Below are positions 1 to 8,291 of a stretch of DNA of 64,000 nt, piece after piece (position 1 is the stretch's first letter; the number at the start of each line of letters is the position of its first letter). The position numbers were made by a program, and so were the translations under genes. Under the pieces are notes generated by a model, which ran no database searches, was not told the DNA's origin, and saw only the letters and a list, made by a program, of their open reading frames with translations. This DNA comes from DASTHG01 sp035491895 (GTDB taxonomy: Bacteria > Gemmatimonadota > Gemmatimonadetes > Gemmatimonadales > GWC2-71-9), in contig DATJJY010000094.1 of the NCBI GenBank assembly GCA_035491895.1, forward strand, positions 1-64,000, given 5' to 3'.

Positions 1-696
1 GCGGCCTGTGGCTTCGTGCTCCCGCAACGGGTGCAGAGCATGTGGGAGCGGGGACGCTACATCGAGTACCTGTTCGCGTTCACGTACTACAAGCAGGTGC
101 AGGAGTGCTACGGGCGACCGCTGATCTCGTCCGGATGCTTCTCCATGTATCGCACGGCGCTGTTGCGGGTGCATGGCGGCTGGTCGAACCGGACGATGGC
201 CGAGGACATGGATCTCACCTGGAGTCTCTATCAGGGTGGTAACGAGGTGCGGTTCGTCCCCGAGGCGGTGTGTTATCCGATCGAGCCCAGAACCGTCAAG
301 CTCATGGGCCAGCAGCTGCGGCGCTGGTCGCACGGCTTCATCCAGAACGTCAGGCTGCATTGGCGGGGACTGCTGAGCGTACCCTACCTCCGCTCGGCCG
401 TGGCCGTCGCGTTTTGGGATGCGACCGTCGCCGCGGCGCTGTATCTCGTGCTGCTGCCGATCCTCGCCATCGTACTGCGGACGCCCTGGGTGCTGCTCGG
501 CTACGTCATCGACGCTCCCGCCGTGCTCGTACCGGTGGTCGTGGGCGCCGCTCGGCGGCGCGAGATGGGTCGAGCGCTGGCCAGCATTCCGGCATTCTTC
601 GTTCTGCGCACCGTGAACGCGATCTACTTCCTGCGGGCGGCCGGCGCCGAATTCGTGCTGGGCCGCTCGCTTCACGTGTACGAGAAGGGGCACTGA
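1..696 (+). CDS. Processive family-2 glycosyltransferase, C-terminal part (5' truncated)
   Basis: The reading frame is open from the first base, so the gene starts outside the window. About 231 residues are visible. They hold the late part of a GT-A catalytic domain: the acidic MAEDMD motif (general base) and the QQLRRW motif that binds the growing chain (QxxRW of processive synthases). A membrane domain with at least two hydrophobic stretches follows (about window residues 130-180). This matches inner-membrane synthases of the PgaC/IcaA/cellulose-synthase type, which polymerise a sugar nucleotide and move the polymer across the membrane. Only 2 bp separate its stop from the next gene, a membrane/TPR/barrel protein, which fits a synthesis-export pair. 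The sugar cannot be told from this fragment. Confidence 0.85.
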   Translation, partial: AACGFVLPQRVQSMWERGRYIEYLFAFTYYKQVQECYGRPLISSGCFSMYRTALLRVHGGWSNRTMAEDMDLTWSLYQGGNEVRFVPEAVCYPIEPRTVKLMGQQLRRWSHGFIQNVRLHWRGLLSVPYLRSAVAVAFWDATVAAALYLVLLPILAIVLRTPWVLLGYVIDAPAVLVPVVVGAARRREMGRALASIPAFFVLRTVNAIYFLRAAGAEFVLGRSLHVYEKGH

Positions 697-698
697 CG

Positions 699-2729
699 AT
701 GACCCCTGGCATTCCAGGAACGGGAATCGGCGGGCTCTTCTATCTATTGAGTACGGCAGCCCTGCCCGTGCGCGAAGCGTACCGCCGGCTGCGCCACGGC
801 GGGGCGGCGGCACGCTGGCGGGTGATCGCGCTGCAACAGGTGCTGGCTGCCGGCATCCTCGCCGGGATGTGGACCACCGGTTGGCTGCTGGGAGTCCTGC
901 TCAGCACCGCGCGGGCCCATTTCATTGTCGGAACGGCGACCGCTTCGCACAATGTATGGCGCACGGTGACGTTCGCGATCTCGTTCGCCACGCTCGCCAT
1001 GGTGGTGTGTACGGTCGAGCTGCTGGCGCTGTGGTACCGGCGGCGTACCCGCCTGGCTGCGCGGCTCGATCGGGGCACGCTCCCGACGCCGCTGGCGCAC
1101 CCCCGGCGTCGCATTGCGGCGGGCGGTGGGCGCGGGCGCTGGCTCCTCCTCTTCCTCGCCGCGGAACTCACGTCCGCCGCCGACCCTCCGACCGCGGTGT
1201 CACAGGGGAAGGGCCCGGTTGCGATCTCACTGGCCCGGGCGGAGTCGACGTACGCAACGGGAGACGCCCCCGCGGCGGTGCGCGCCTACGTCGCCGTGCT
1301 GGCGATCGATCCGGAGAACTCCCGCGCCACCTATCGACTGGCGGACCTGCAGCGCCACGATCCCGCGCGGGCGCTGCCGCTGTTTCGCCGCTACGTCGCG
1401 CTGGAGCCGACCGATCTGTGGGGATACCTCGCCGTCGCCGACATGTTGTCGCGGCTGGGACGGTCCGACGAGGCGCTGCGCTGGTCGGCGGAGGCGCTGC
1501 GTCGCGACCCCACGGAGCGCGACGCGGTAATCGGGCGCGCACGGGTTCTGGCGCGGGCGCGACGGACCGACGCGGCGGTGGCGGCATACCGCGCCTGGCT
1601 GGACACGCACCCCAGGGATGCGGAAGTGTGGCAGGAATTGTCGCGCGGGCTGGTGCGGGCGGGTCGCCCGGGGGAAGCGGCAAGTGCCCTGGAGCGTTCC
1701 CAGGCCATCAAGCCCGATCCCAAGGTAGCGCAGCGGCTCGCGGTCGTTCGAGGCATCGCGGCGCCGGCATTCACGCCGCTCGTGTCCGGGAGCCATGACT
1801 CGGATGGCAATACCGTCTGGCGGTTCGGCGGCGCGTTCGAGTTCGGGGCTGCGGGACCGGCGCGAATCGGCATCGAGGGCAGTCGCACCCACGTAGTCGG
1901 TGATAGCCTCACGGGCGCCGATCTCGATGCCGTCGCTTTGCGCGCGACGTGGCAGCCGGTGGCGGCATTCAAGATCGACGCGACCGGGGGTGCCACACGC
2001 ATCGACCCGATCGATACGCCGACCGCCCAAACCCCCGGCAACCCGCCGAATGGGCCTCCGTCCCAGCCGTCGATCCGGCGGTCGAGCGTGGCGGTCATCC
2101 CCACCGGTCTGTTCCGAGCGCGCTGGCATGCGCCGGCATCTCGACTCGGGCTGGATCTGCGTGGCGACCGCCGCGTCATCGACGCCAGCCCGCTGCTCGT
2201 GGCGAACCGCGTCGTGCGCACCGAGCTGAGCGGTTTGCTCTCGGTCCCGGTCGCCGGACCGTTTACGCTGCGAGGCATCGGCAAGACCGCAACCCTGAGC
2301 GACTCGCTCGAGACCAATCACAAGACGGCGCTTACCGGGGTGATGGCGGTCGCCGTCAGCCCGTCCGTCGAGCTGTCGGCGCAGTTCCACCAGATCCACT
2401 ACGCTCATGCGAGCGTGTCCGGCTACTTTGCGCCGTGGCAGCTGCAGGTCGCCGAGGTGGGGACCTACTTCGAAATCGAGACGCCGGGATCGCTGGTCCT
2501 GGCGGTCGACGCCGGGGCGGGGGTGCAGCGGGTGGCACAGCAGCGTGTCCTGTTCGGACCGTGGACGTCGGCGTTCCGCCTGTACGCCATGCTCGACGCG
2601 CCGCTCGCTCCGGGACGCGTTTTCCGGCTGGAGCTCGAGAGCGAGGATTCGCAGGTCGCGACCGCGGCGGCCACGAGCGGCCAGTGGCGCTACGCGTCGG
2701 TGATCGCGTCGCTGCGCTGTGCGCTCTGA
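699..2729 (+). CDS. Membrane-anchored TPR protein with barrel-like C-terminus, probable polysaccharide export partner
   Basis: The 676-residue product starts at the ATG 2 bp after the glycosyltransferase stop. It has two hydrophobic segments (about residues 42-69 and 89-112), a basic linker, and a third signal-peptide-like segment (147-160, ending T-S-A-A-D). TPR-like helical repeats follow from about 175 to 350. The last 300 residues have alternating polar/hydrophobic strands and end in R-C-A-L, resembling an outer-membrane barrel. In the Pga system the small two-helix protein PgaD and the TPR/barrel exporter PgaA are separate; here similar parts appear joined. The functional link is inferred from gene order and domain layout. 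A missed frameshift or post-translational cleavage near residue 160 is possible. Confidence 0.65.
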   Translation: MTPGIPGTGIGGLFYLLSTAALPVREAYRRLRHGGAAARWRVIALQQVLAAGILAGMWTTGWLLGVLLSTARAHFIVGTATASHNVWRTVTFAISFATLAMVVCTVELLALWYRRRTRLAARLDRGTLPTPLAHPRRRIAAGGGRGRWLLLFLAAELTSAADPPTAVSQGKGPVAISLARAESTYATGDAPAAVRAYVAVLAIDPENSRATYRLADLQRHDPARALPLFRRYVALEPTDLWGYLAVADMLSRLGRSDEALRWSAEALRRDPTERDAVIGRARVLARARRTDAAVAAYRAWLDTHPRDAEVWQELSRGLVRAGRPGEAASALERSQAIKPDPKVAQRLAVVRGIAAPAFTPLVSGSHDSDGNTVWRFGGAFEFGAAGPARIGIEGSRTHVVGDSLTGADLDAVALRATWQPVAAFKIDATGGATRIDPIDTPTAQTPGNPPNGPPSQPSIRRSSVAVIPTGLFRARWHAPASRLGLDLRGDRRVIDASPLLVANRVVRTELSGLLSVPVAGPFTLRGIGKTATLSDSLETNHKTALTGVMAVAVSPSVELSAQFHQIHYAHASVSGYFAPWQLQVAEVGTYFEIETPGSLVLAVDAGAGVQRVAQQRVLFGPWTSAFRLYAMLDAPLAPGRVFRLELESEDSQVATAAATSGQWRYASVIASLRCAL

Positions 2730-2738
2730 GAAACGACA

Positions 2739-2769
2739 CAGGGCCGCGACGGAGACCGCCGCGGCCCTG
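2739..2769. terminator. Hairpin between convergent genes
   Basis: A perfect 10-bp inverted repeat (CAGGGCCGCG / CGCGGCCCTG, 11-nt loop) lies between the convergent TPR/barrel gene and the nicotinamidase-like gene. There is no clear U-tract, so it is only a candidate two-way terminator. Confidence 0.5.
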
Positions 2770-2783
2770 ATGGTAGAAGCCTC

Positions 2784-3413
2784 CTACGCCACAGCCGGCT
2801 CGGGCACCCGACTCCATTCCGCGATAATCTGGTCCACCGTGCGGAGCTGCCGCTCGGGGTCGGTCGCATACCACGCCTTGAAGTACTCGAGACCCGCGCG
2901 GTGCGCTTCGTCGGTGAACGCCTGCAGCGCATCCGTCACCCATACCAGATCGTAGCCACGCTGGAACGCGTCGCCGGACGTGTGCCGCGCGCAGCAGTCG
3001 GTGTGTAACCCGGTCACGTAGAGCCGCGTGATGCCGCGCCGCTTGAGCTCCTGATCGAACGCGGCGGTCAGGAACGGACTGTACGTCTGCTTCCCGATGA
3101 CGACGTCGCCCGGTTGCGGCGCCACTCCCTGCACGATCTCGGCGTTCCAGGTGCCCGCCATGGAATGCGGCGGCCACTTGCGCAGCTCGCTGTCCGTCGG
3201 CGTGTGCGCGTCGGTCGCGTACACGACGGGAATGTCGGCACGGCGCGCCGCGGTGAGCAATCGCGCGAGCGGGGCGACGATCTGCTGTGCCCGTTCCTGG
3301 TACTCGGGACCCCCCGCATCGGCGATGACGCCGCCCGCGAAGACGAAGTCGTTCGCCATGTCGATGACGACCACGGCGCTGGGCTGGACATCGGGGGCTG
3401 AAGTCTTGGGCAT
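2784..3413 (-). CDS. Isochorismatase-family cysteine hydrolase, nicotinamidase-like
   Basis: A 209-residue protein. The ATG at 3413 is preferred over an upstream in-frame start because GGGAG lies about 7 nt before it. The family triad is visible: Asp18 (VVVIDMAND), Lys108 (VVIGKQTYS) and Cys141 (VTGLHTDCCARHT). The D-A-H (68-70) and W-P-P-H-S-M-A-G-T (80-88) motifs resemble the metal site of nicotinamidase/pyrazinamidase, which converts nicotinamide to nicotinate in NAD salvage. No signal peptide is seen, so it is cytoplasmic. Assignment to nicotinamidase rather than another cysteine hydrolase rests on the metal motif only. It stands alone, convergent with the preceding gene. Confidence 0.8.
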   Translation of the reverse strand: MPKTSAPDVQPSAVVVIDMANDFVFAGGVIADAGGPEYQERAQQIVAPLARLLTAARRADIPVVYATDAHTPTDSELRKWPPHSMAGTWNAEIVQGVAPQPGDVVIGKQTYSPFLTAAFDQELKRRGITRLYVTGLHTDCCARHTSGDAFQRGYDLVWVTDALQAFTDEAHRAGLEYFKAWYATDPERQLRTVDQIIAEWSRVPEPAVA

Positions 3414-3587
3414 ACAACGCTCCCATTGGTTGAAGACACCGCCTGCGGGGGGCCGATTGGGCAACGCCTCGGTCCGGCGGAGATGCCGGACCGCTCCCGC
3501 TGGGGGGCGCGGACGCGCGCCGCCCGGGAATATAGCAACGTCTCAGCCGCGCTTTGCGTAGTAGTGAGCATCAAGGAGGATATGCAT

Positions 3588-3968
3588 ATGCGGAACAAAA
3601 TCGCGGTACTCACGATTCCCCTGATGCTCTGCGCGGCCGCCATCGCGTCGGCGCAATCGCCGGCCGGCGGTCCCGGCGGCGGCGGCTTTGGGCAGCGCCG
3701 CATGCAGCGCTTGCTGCAAGGGATCACCCTGAGCCCCGAGCAGCAGACGAAGGTCGACTCGATCACCACCAAGTACCGGGCCCAGATGCCGGCGTTCACT
3801 CCCGGAACGCCCCCCGACTCCGCGACCCGCGCGAAGCTGCGCGTGCTGTACGGCAACGAGGACGAGGAGATTCGCACTCTGCTCACTCCGGATCAGCAGA
3901 AGGTCTGGGACCAGAACGTGACGGAGATGCGCAACCGCATGCAGCAACGCGCGCCGGGAGATCGCTGA
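3588..3968 (+). CDS. Periplasmic Spy/CpxP-like LTxxQ protein
   Basis: A 126-residue secreted protein. AAGGAGGA at 3573-3580 is spaced correctly for the second of two close ATGs (3588), so that start was chosen. A signal peptide of about 22 residues ends A-S-A-Q. The mature part is Gly-rich, then helical, with two LTxxQ-type motifs (ITLSPEQQ and LLTPDQQ). Spy/CpxP proteins are periplasmic chaperones or envelope-stress sensors, and related domains are common in small secreted proteins of this kind. The exact role is not known. Confidence 0.7.
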   Translation: MRNKIAVLTIPLMLCAAAIASAQSPAGGPGGGGFGQRRMQRLLQGITLSPEQQTKVDSITTKYRAQMPAFTPGTPPDSATRAKLRVLYGNEDEEIRTLLTPDQQKVWDQNVTEMRNRMQQRAPGDR

Positions 3969-4015
3969 CGCGTCGTTCGGCTCCCGATCCCAATGGTTGG
4001 CAGTAAGTTGGAGCA

Positions 4016-5575
4016 ATGCAGGCTTGGATCGCGGAGGTGGTGCAGGGGACGGCGCTCGGGGTGGTGCTCGCCGCAGGGCCGATCGTCGCTCCCCTCACGG
4101 CGCAGTGCGCCGACGGCACCGCACCGCCTTGCGGCGCCCCGGTCCAACGCGCGGCCGGGACGACCGTTGCAGTCCTGTACTTCGACAATCTCTCGCCCGA
4201 CACCGCCGATGCCTATCTCGCCGATGGTGTCACCGAAGAGCTGATCGTCCGGATGGGTCGCGTGCAACGGCTGGCGGTGTCGTCGCGGTACGCCGTGCGC
4301 CGTTTTCGCGGTCGTCCGCTCGAGTATCCCGCCGTGCTCGGCCGGGACCTGAACGTCAATTACCTGGTGACCGGCAGCGTGCGTCGCTCCGGCGATCACG
4401 TACGGGTGACCGCCGAGCTGATGCGGGCCGCGACCGGGTCACGCGTGTGGGGGGAAGTGTTCGACCGGGAAGAGGGCGACCTTCTGGCGCTGCAGACCGA
4501 TCTCGCCAGCGACGTCGCGACCGGGATCATCGGGCGACTCGCTCCCGCCGAGCGGACGAAGATCGCCGACCGCCCCACCCGGAGCCCGGTCGCATACGAG
4601 CACTTTCTGCGCGGCAATTATGCCTTGGCGCAGCGCTCGCCGCGTAGCACCGTGACCGCGTTGGCCGAGTACCAGGCCGCGCTGCGACTCGATCCCGGTT
4701 ACTCGGCTGCAGGTGCTCGCGCGGCATTCGCGTACGCCCTGTTCCCCGCTTGGGGGTGGAAGCACCCGACGCTCTCTTCAGATACGCTGCTCGCGCGCGG
4801 CATCGCGGCGGCGGATGCGGTATTGCGGCGGGATTCCGCCTCCTCCGATGCCTGGATGGCCTATGGCCTCCTGCTCTGGCTCCGCCATCCCCGCCAATCC
4901 CAGGGTGCGATAGAAGCACAACAGCGATCGGTGGCGCTCGATCCCGGCAACGCCGAGGCCCTCAACCTCCTGGGCGTAACGCTCATGCACCTCGCCCGCG
5001 ACTCCGATGCCGTGGCCGCGTTTCGTCGAGCCCTCGCGATCGAGCCGGAACGGCCCATCTCACTCGCGCGACTGGCGGAAATCGAGCTCCTGGCGAACCA
5101 CTTTGAGAACGCCCGCCGCCTGCTCGATAGCGCGGTGACGGTTGCGCCCGGATTCACTCTCGCCCACCTGGATCGGGCCTGGGTTCTCTTGCACTTCGGC
5201 GATGTGGCCGCCGCCCGCGCTGACGCCGAGACCGCCATGCGCCTGGCGCCCGACAACTTTGAAGCCACACGCGGCGTTTTGGCCGCGACTCAGGCGGCGG
5301 CAGGGGATACCGAACACGCACGTGCGGGGCTGGACAGTCTCGTGGCCCGGTTCGACTGGGAAGCCGTCGTTGGAGAGGCGCAGATCGCCAACATCGCCAT
5401 GCCACTGGTGGCGATTGGCGATACCGCGCGTGCGCTCGCGCTCGTCGAGCGGGCCCGTCCCCGAGGAGCGATGCTGTGGTGGTGCTTGAAGTGGCCGGAG
5501 TTCGCTGCGCTCGCCACATCGCCGCGTTTCCAGCGCGTGCTCGCGGAGTCCGATCCCACGAGCGAGGGACACTAG
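4016..5575 (+). CDS. Secreted TolB-like domain + TPR protein
   Basis: A 519-residue protein. An N-terminal hydrophobic segment (about 10-30) is followed by a TolB/FlgO-like domain with the motif VAVLYFDNLS..DTADAYLADG (about 52-75), the module often seen behind adenylate-cyclase or winged-helix domains in related bacteria. TPR-like repeats fill about 195-500. No catalytic domain is present, so it is probably a periplasmic protein-protein interaction module. A clear paralogue lies at 16396-17886 on the other strand, with the same opening motif and a similar cysteine-bearing stretch after the signal peptide (AQC.DG). TTGGAG just upstream supports the ATG at 4016. Confidence 0.75.
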   Translation: MQAWIAEVVQGTALGVVLAAGPIVAPLTAQCADGTAPPCGAPVQRAAGTTVAVLYFDNLSPDTADAYLADGVTEELIVRMGRVQRLAVSSRYAVRRFRGRPLEYPAVLGRDLNVNYLVTGSVRRSGDHVRVTAELMRAATGSRVWGEVFDREEGDLLALQTDLASDVATGIIGRLAPAERTKIADRPTRSPVAYEHFLRGNYALAQRSPRSTVTALAEYQAALRLDPGYSAAGARAAFAYALFPAWGWKHPTLSSDTLLARGIAAADAVLRRDSASSDAWMAYGLLLWLRHPRQSQGAIEAQQRSVALDPGNAEALNLLGVTLMHLARDSDAVAAFRRALAIEPERPISLARLAEIELLANHFENARRLLDSAVTVAPGFTLAHLDRAWVLLHFGDVAAARADAETAMRLAPDNFEATRGVLAATQAAAGDTEHARAGLDSLVARFDWEAVVGEAQIANIAMPLVAIGDTARALALVERARPRGAMLWWCLKWPEFAALATSPRFQRVLAESDPTSEGH

Positions 5576-5654
5576 CCTGGCCACGGCCGGTCCTGCACTG
5601 ATCCTAGCCTCGCTGCTCACCGCCGCGCCGCCCGATTCGCTGGCGGTCCTGCGC

Positions 5655-7232
5655 ATGGCGCAGCGCGCGCAGGCGGCCTTCGAATCCCAGCGCAGCGTGC
5701 TCGCTCCCCGGACACTCCCGCATGGCAGCGGGGCCTGCGACGAGGTGATCGGCCGCATCTGCTACTGGTACGACGGAGACTACGATCCGCCCCCCCGCGA
5801 GCCGGAAGCGATCAAGCAGGCCCGCGGCCGGCTGCTCGACGTACTCGACTCGGCGGCCGCGGCGGCCCCGGGCGATTGGTGGATCGCCGGTCAGCGGGTT
5901 CGCTACCTGGTCGAGAGCGCCCGGCTCCCGGAGGCGGCCGCCGCCGCGCGCGCCTGCCGCGCCGAGCCGTGGTGGTGCGAAGCGCTCGACGGTTTTGCGC
6001 GCCACGCGGCGGGCGACGACGCGGGAGCCGACAGCGTATACGCCGCCGCGTTGGCCGACATGCCGGCGGCGGAGCGGTGTCGCTGGACCGATCTCACCAC
6101 GCTGCTCGAAGGGGAGCTGCGCCGCCGTTTCGCCAGGCTCGACTGTGCAGCACGCGGGCCCCGAGCGGCGCATCTGTGGTGGCTCGCGCAACCGCTCTTT
6201 TCCCGCGCCGGCAACGACCGGCGGGTGGAGCACTTCGCGCGGCACACGATGGTGCGGATGCTCCAGCGCGCCGGCTCACCGTGGTCGATGTCTCTGGCCG
6301 AGGACATCGTGGAGCTGACGCTGCGCTACGGCTGGCCCGTCGCCTGGAGCGGCGCCATCGGCTCGGGACTCGAGATGTCCCGGTCGATCTCCGGCTACGA
6401 GCGCCAGCCGGCATTTCATTTCATTCCGGACGCCGCCGCGGACAGCGAGCCGGGCCATTGGAACCTCTCCCCCGTTCGACCGCACGAGCGCTACGCGCCA
6501 CTCTATGCGCAGGCGTTCGAATCCCTCACTCCCGACATTACCGTGTTTCACCGCGGAGAATCGACGTTCGCGGTCGTCGCCTACGATCTGACGCGCGACA
6601 CCCTGTGGCGGGGACAGTCGGCTCTTTCCAGAGCGGTGGTGCTGGCGCGCGATGAACGGATGCCGGCGGTCGTCACCAGAAGCGACGATTCGAGTCGTCG
6701 CGGCGTGATCGTGGTGACTGCGCCATGGCCCGCGACGGTGGCGGGCTTGGAGATCACCCAAGCGGGGACGCTCCACGTGGGCCGCGCGCGGATCGCTCTG
6801 GATCCGGGTGACCCGGCGCTGGTTGCGACCTCCGGTCTCCTCCTCTTCGATCCCGTCGACTCCCTCCCCGAGGACTTGCTCGCCGTCCTGCCGCTCGTTC
6901 ACGGACGGCGTCCGGTGACGCTCGGCGCGATCGGGCTCTATTGGGAGGTCTACGGTTTGGCTCCGGGCGAGGCGTTCGACACGAGGGTCAACGTGCGATC
7001 GCTCGGTGGCGGGGTGCTGCGCCGCGTCGGCTCGTGGCTCGGTCTCGGGAAGCGGTCCCACGAGACGCGTCTCGCCTGGCGCGATGTCGCGCAGGAGAAT
7101 GGCCTGGTTTACCGCGCGGTGAGGGTCGAGGTCGGCAGCCTCGAACCCGGGCACTATCGCGTCTCCGTCGACGTGACGACCCGAGGAAAGAACGTGACGA
7201 CGGCGCGCGAGCTGGAGATCGTTCGGCCTTAG
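5655..7232 (+). CDS. Conserved-looking hypothetical protein, probably secreted
   Basis: I do not recognise this family. From the first ATG the product has 525 residues. Its first 270 residues are helical and rich in paired Cys and Trp (for example ARACRAEPWWCEALDG); the last 200 look like beta domains and end E-L-E-I-V-R-P. The same frame stays open upstream to about 5490 and encodes a signal-peptide-like stretch (ATAGPALILASLLTAAPPD) just before the ATG. No ATG/GTG/TTG precedes that stretch, but a CTG at 5577 lies 2 bp after the previous stop and about 9 nt behind GAGGG. The true product may therefore start at CTG 5577 and be exported. It probably forms an operon with the TolB/TPR gene. Confidence 0.6.
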   Translation: MAQRAQAAFESQRSVLAPRTLPHGSGACDEVIGRICYWYDGDYDPPPREPEAIKQARGRLLDVLDSAAAAAPGDWWIAGQRVRYLVESARLPEAAAAARACRAEPWWCEALDGFARHAAGDDAGADSVYAAALADMPAAERCRWTDLTTLLEGELRRRFARLDCAARGPRAAHLWWLAQPLFSRAGNDRRVEHFARHTMVRMLQRAGSPWSMSLAEDIVELTLRYGWPVAWSGAIGSGLEMSRSISGYERQPAFHFIPDAAADSEPGHWNLSPVRPHERYAPLYAQAFESLTPDITVFHRGESTFAVVAYDLTRDTLWRGQSALSRAVVLARDERMPAVVTRSDDSSRRGVIVVTAPWPATVAGLEITQAGTLHVGRARIALDPGDPALVATSGLLLFDPVDSLPEDLLAVLPLVHGRRPVTLGAIGLYWEVYGLAPGEAFDTRVNVRSLGGGVLRRVGSWLGLGKRSHETRLAWRDVAQENGLVYRAVRVEVGSLEPGHYRVSVDVTTRGKNVTTARELEIVRP

Positions 7233-7239
7233 TAACCCC

Positions 7240-7311
7240 AGACGTCAGATCTCAGACGTCAGACTTCAGACTTCAGACTTCTGATATCAGACGTCTGACC
7301 TCTGATGTCTC
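7240..7311. repeat. Imperfect inverted repeat of reiterated CAGACGT/CAGACTT words
   Basis: A 72-bp stretch after the stop of the preceding gene is built from near-tandem words (AGACGTCAG, CAGACTTCAG). Its left half can fold onto its right half (AGACGTCAGATCTCAGAC against the complement of GTCTGACCTCTGATGTCT, 3 mismatches). It may act as a transcription stop, but there is no U-tract. Similar word-based palindromes occur at about 53.8, 54.3, 55.6 and 61.8 kb. Confidence 0.7.
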
Positions 7312-7427
7312 ACGAATTCGCTGCCGTGTCGCCGGAACCGTCCGAAGATTCCGCCGCCCCTTGGGGGACGCCCATGGCGGCACGGCGCCCTAGTGGCGAT
7401 ATTTTCCGCCCGGCATTGTCGGCGCGC

Positions 7428-7500
7428 GGCGGTATCGTCTAGGGGACTAGGACGGAGCCCTCTCAAGGCTCAAACACGGGTTCGAATCCCGTTACCGCTA
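7428..7500 (+). tRNA. tRNA-Glu (anticodon CTC)
   Basis: All four arms can be folded by eye: acceptor GGCGGTA/TACCGCT with one G-U pair, anticodon stem GAGCC/GGCTC with loop CTCTCAA (anticodon CTC, reads GAG), and T-stem ACGGG/CCCGT with loop TTCGAAT. The CCA end is not encoded. Another tRNA-Glu follows 15 bp later. Confidence 0.95.
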
Positions 7501-7515
7501 CTCATTTCTGGGTGA

Positions 7516-7587
7516 GCCCCCATCGTCTAACGGTTAGGACACCACTCTTTCAAGGTGGGAACAGGGGTTCGATTCCCCTTGGGGGCA
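7516..7587 (+). tRNA. tRNA-Glu (anticodon TTC)
   Basis: Acceptor GCCCCCA/TGGGGGC, anticodon loop CTTTCAA (anticodon TTC, reads GAA), T-arm with TTCGATT. CCA is not encoded. With the preceding tRNA it covers both Glu codons, probably from one transcript. Confidence 0.95.
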
Positions 7588-7622
7588 TTCGCTGCCGCTG
7601 GCGGTCTTCATTAAATAGAAGC

Positions 7623-8291
7623 ATGCGCGTTCTCATCGTCGAAGACGATGCCGAGCTGGCGGGGTTGGTGCGTGACGGCCTCGTCAAGATCCAGATGGAC
7701 GTGACGGTCGCCGCCACGTTCTCCGAAGGCGTCGAAAAGGCCGGCCAGACCGCCTTCGATGTCGTGATCCTCGACGTCATGCTCCCCGGCGGGTCGGGGT
7801 TCGATCTCTGTCGCCGGCTGCGCGAGCGGGGCAGTACGACGCCGGTGCTGATGCTCACCGCTCTGGACGCCGTGGACGACCGTGTGCGCGGGCTCGAGGC
7901 CGGGGCCGACGACTACCTCAGCAAGCCGTTCGCGTTTCGCGAGCTGGTGGCGCGCGTCCAGGCGCTGGCGCGCCGCCATCCCGCTCTCACCCCCGCCGTG
8001 CACCGCGTGGCCGACCTCGAGGTCGATCTGGCCGCCCGCACCGTACACCGCGGCGGCAAGCCGATCGATCTCACGGCCAAGGAATTCACGCTGCTCGAAC
8101 TGTTCGTCCGTCACCCCGGCCGCGTGCTCGACCGGGCGACGATCACGGCGCACGTGTGGGACGACAACCACGATCCCTTCGCGAACCTGCTCGAGGTGCT
8201 GGTGCGCCGGCTGCGGCGCAAGATCGACGACGACTACGAGCCCAAGCTGATCACGACGCTGCGCGGCGCCGGCTATCGGTTCGGCGAGTGA
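7623..8291 (+). CDS. OmpR/PhoB-family response regulator
   Basis: A 222-residue two-domain regulator. The receiver domain (1-120) has the acidic pair EDD, the phospho-acceptor Asp in VVILDVMLPGGSG and the conserved Lys in YLSKPF. A winged-helix DNA-binding domain follows (about 125-222), ending TTLRGAGYRFGE. The ATG at 7623 begins MRVLIVEDD; an in-frame extension would run through the tRNA and is rejected. Its stop overlaps the GTG of the sensor kinase gene by 3 bases, so the two are co-expressed. Three efflux genes follow on the same strand, and control of that efflux system is the natural inference. Confidence 0.93.
   Translation: MRVLIVEDDAELAGLVRDGLVKIQMDVTVAATFSEGVEKAGQTAFDVVILDVMLPGGSGFDLCRRLRERGSTTPVLMLTALDAVDDRVRGLEAGADDYLSKPFAFRELVARVQALARRHPALTPAVHRVADLEVDLAARTVHRGGKPIDLTAKEFTLLELFVRHPGRVLDRATITAHVWDDNHDPFANLLEVLVRRLRRKIDDDYEPKLITTLRGAGYRFGE

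Noticed and set aside
7428..7587. Integration site (att) at the two tRNA-Glu genes
   Set aside because: No integrase, no duplicated 3' tRNA end and no change in gene content at these tRNAs were seen.
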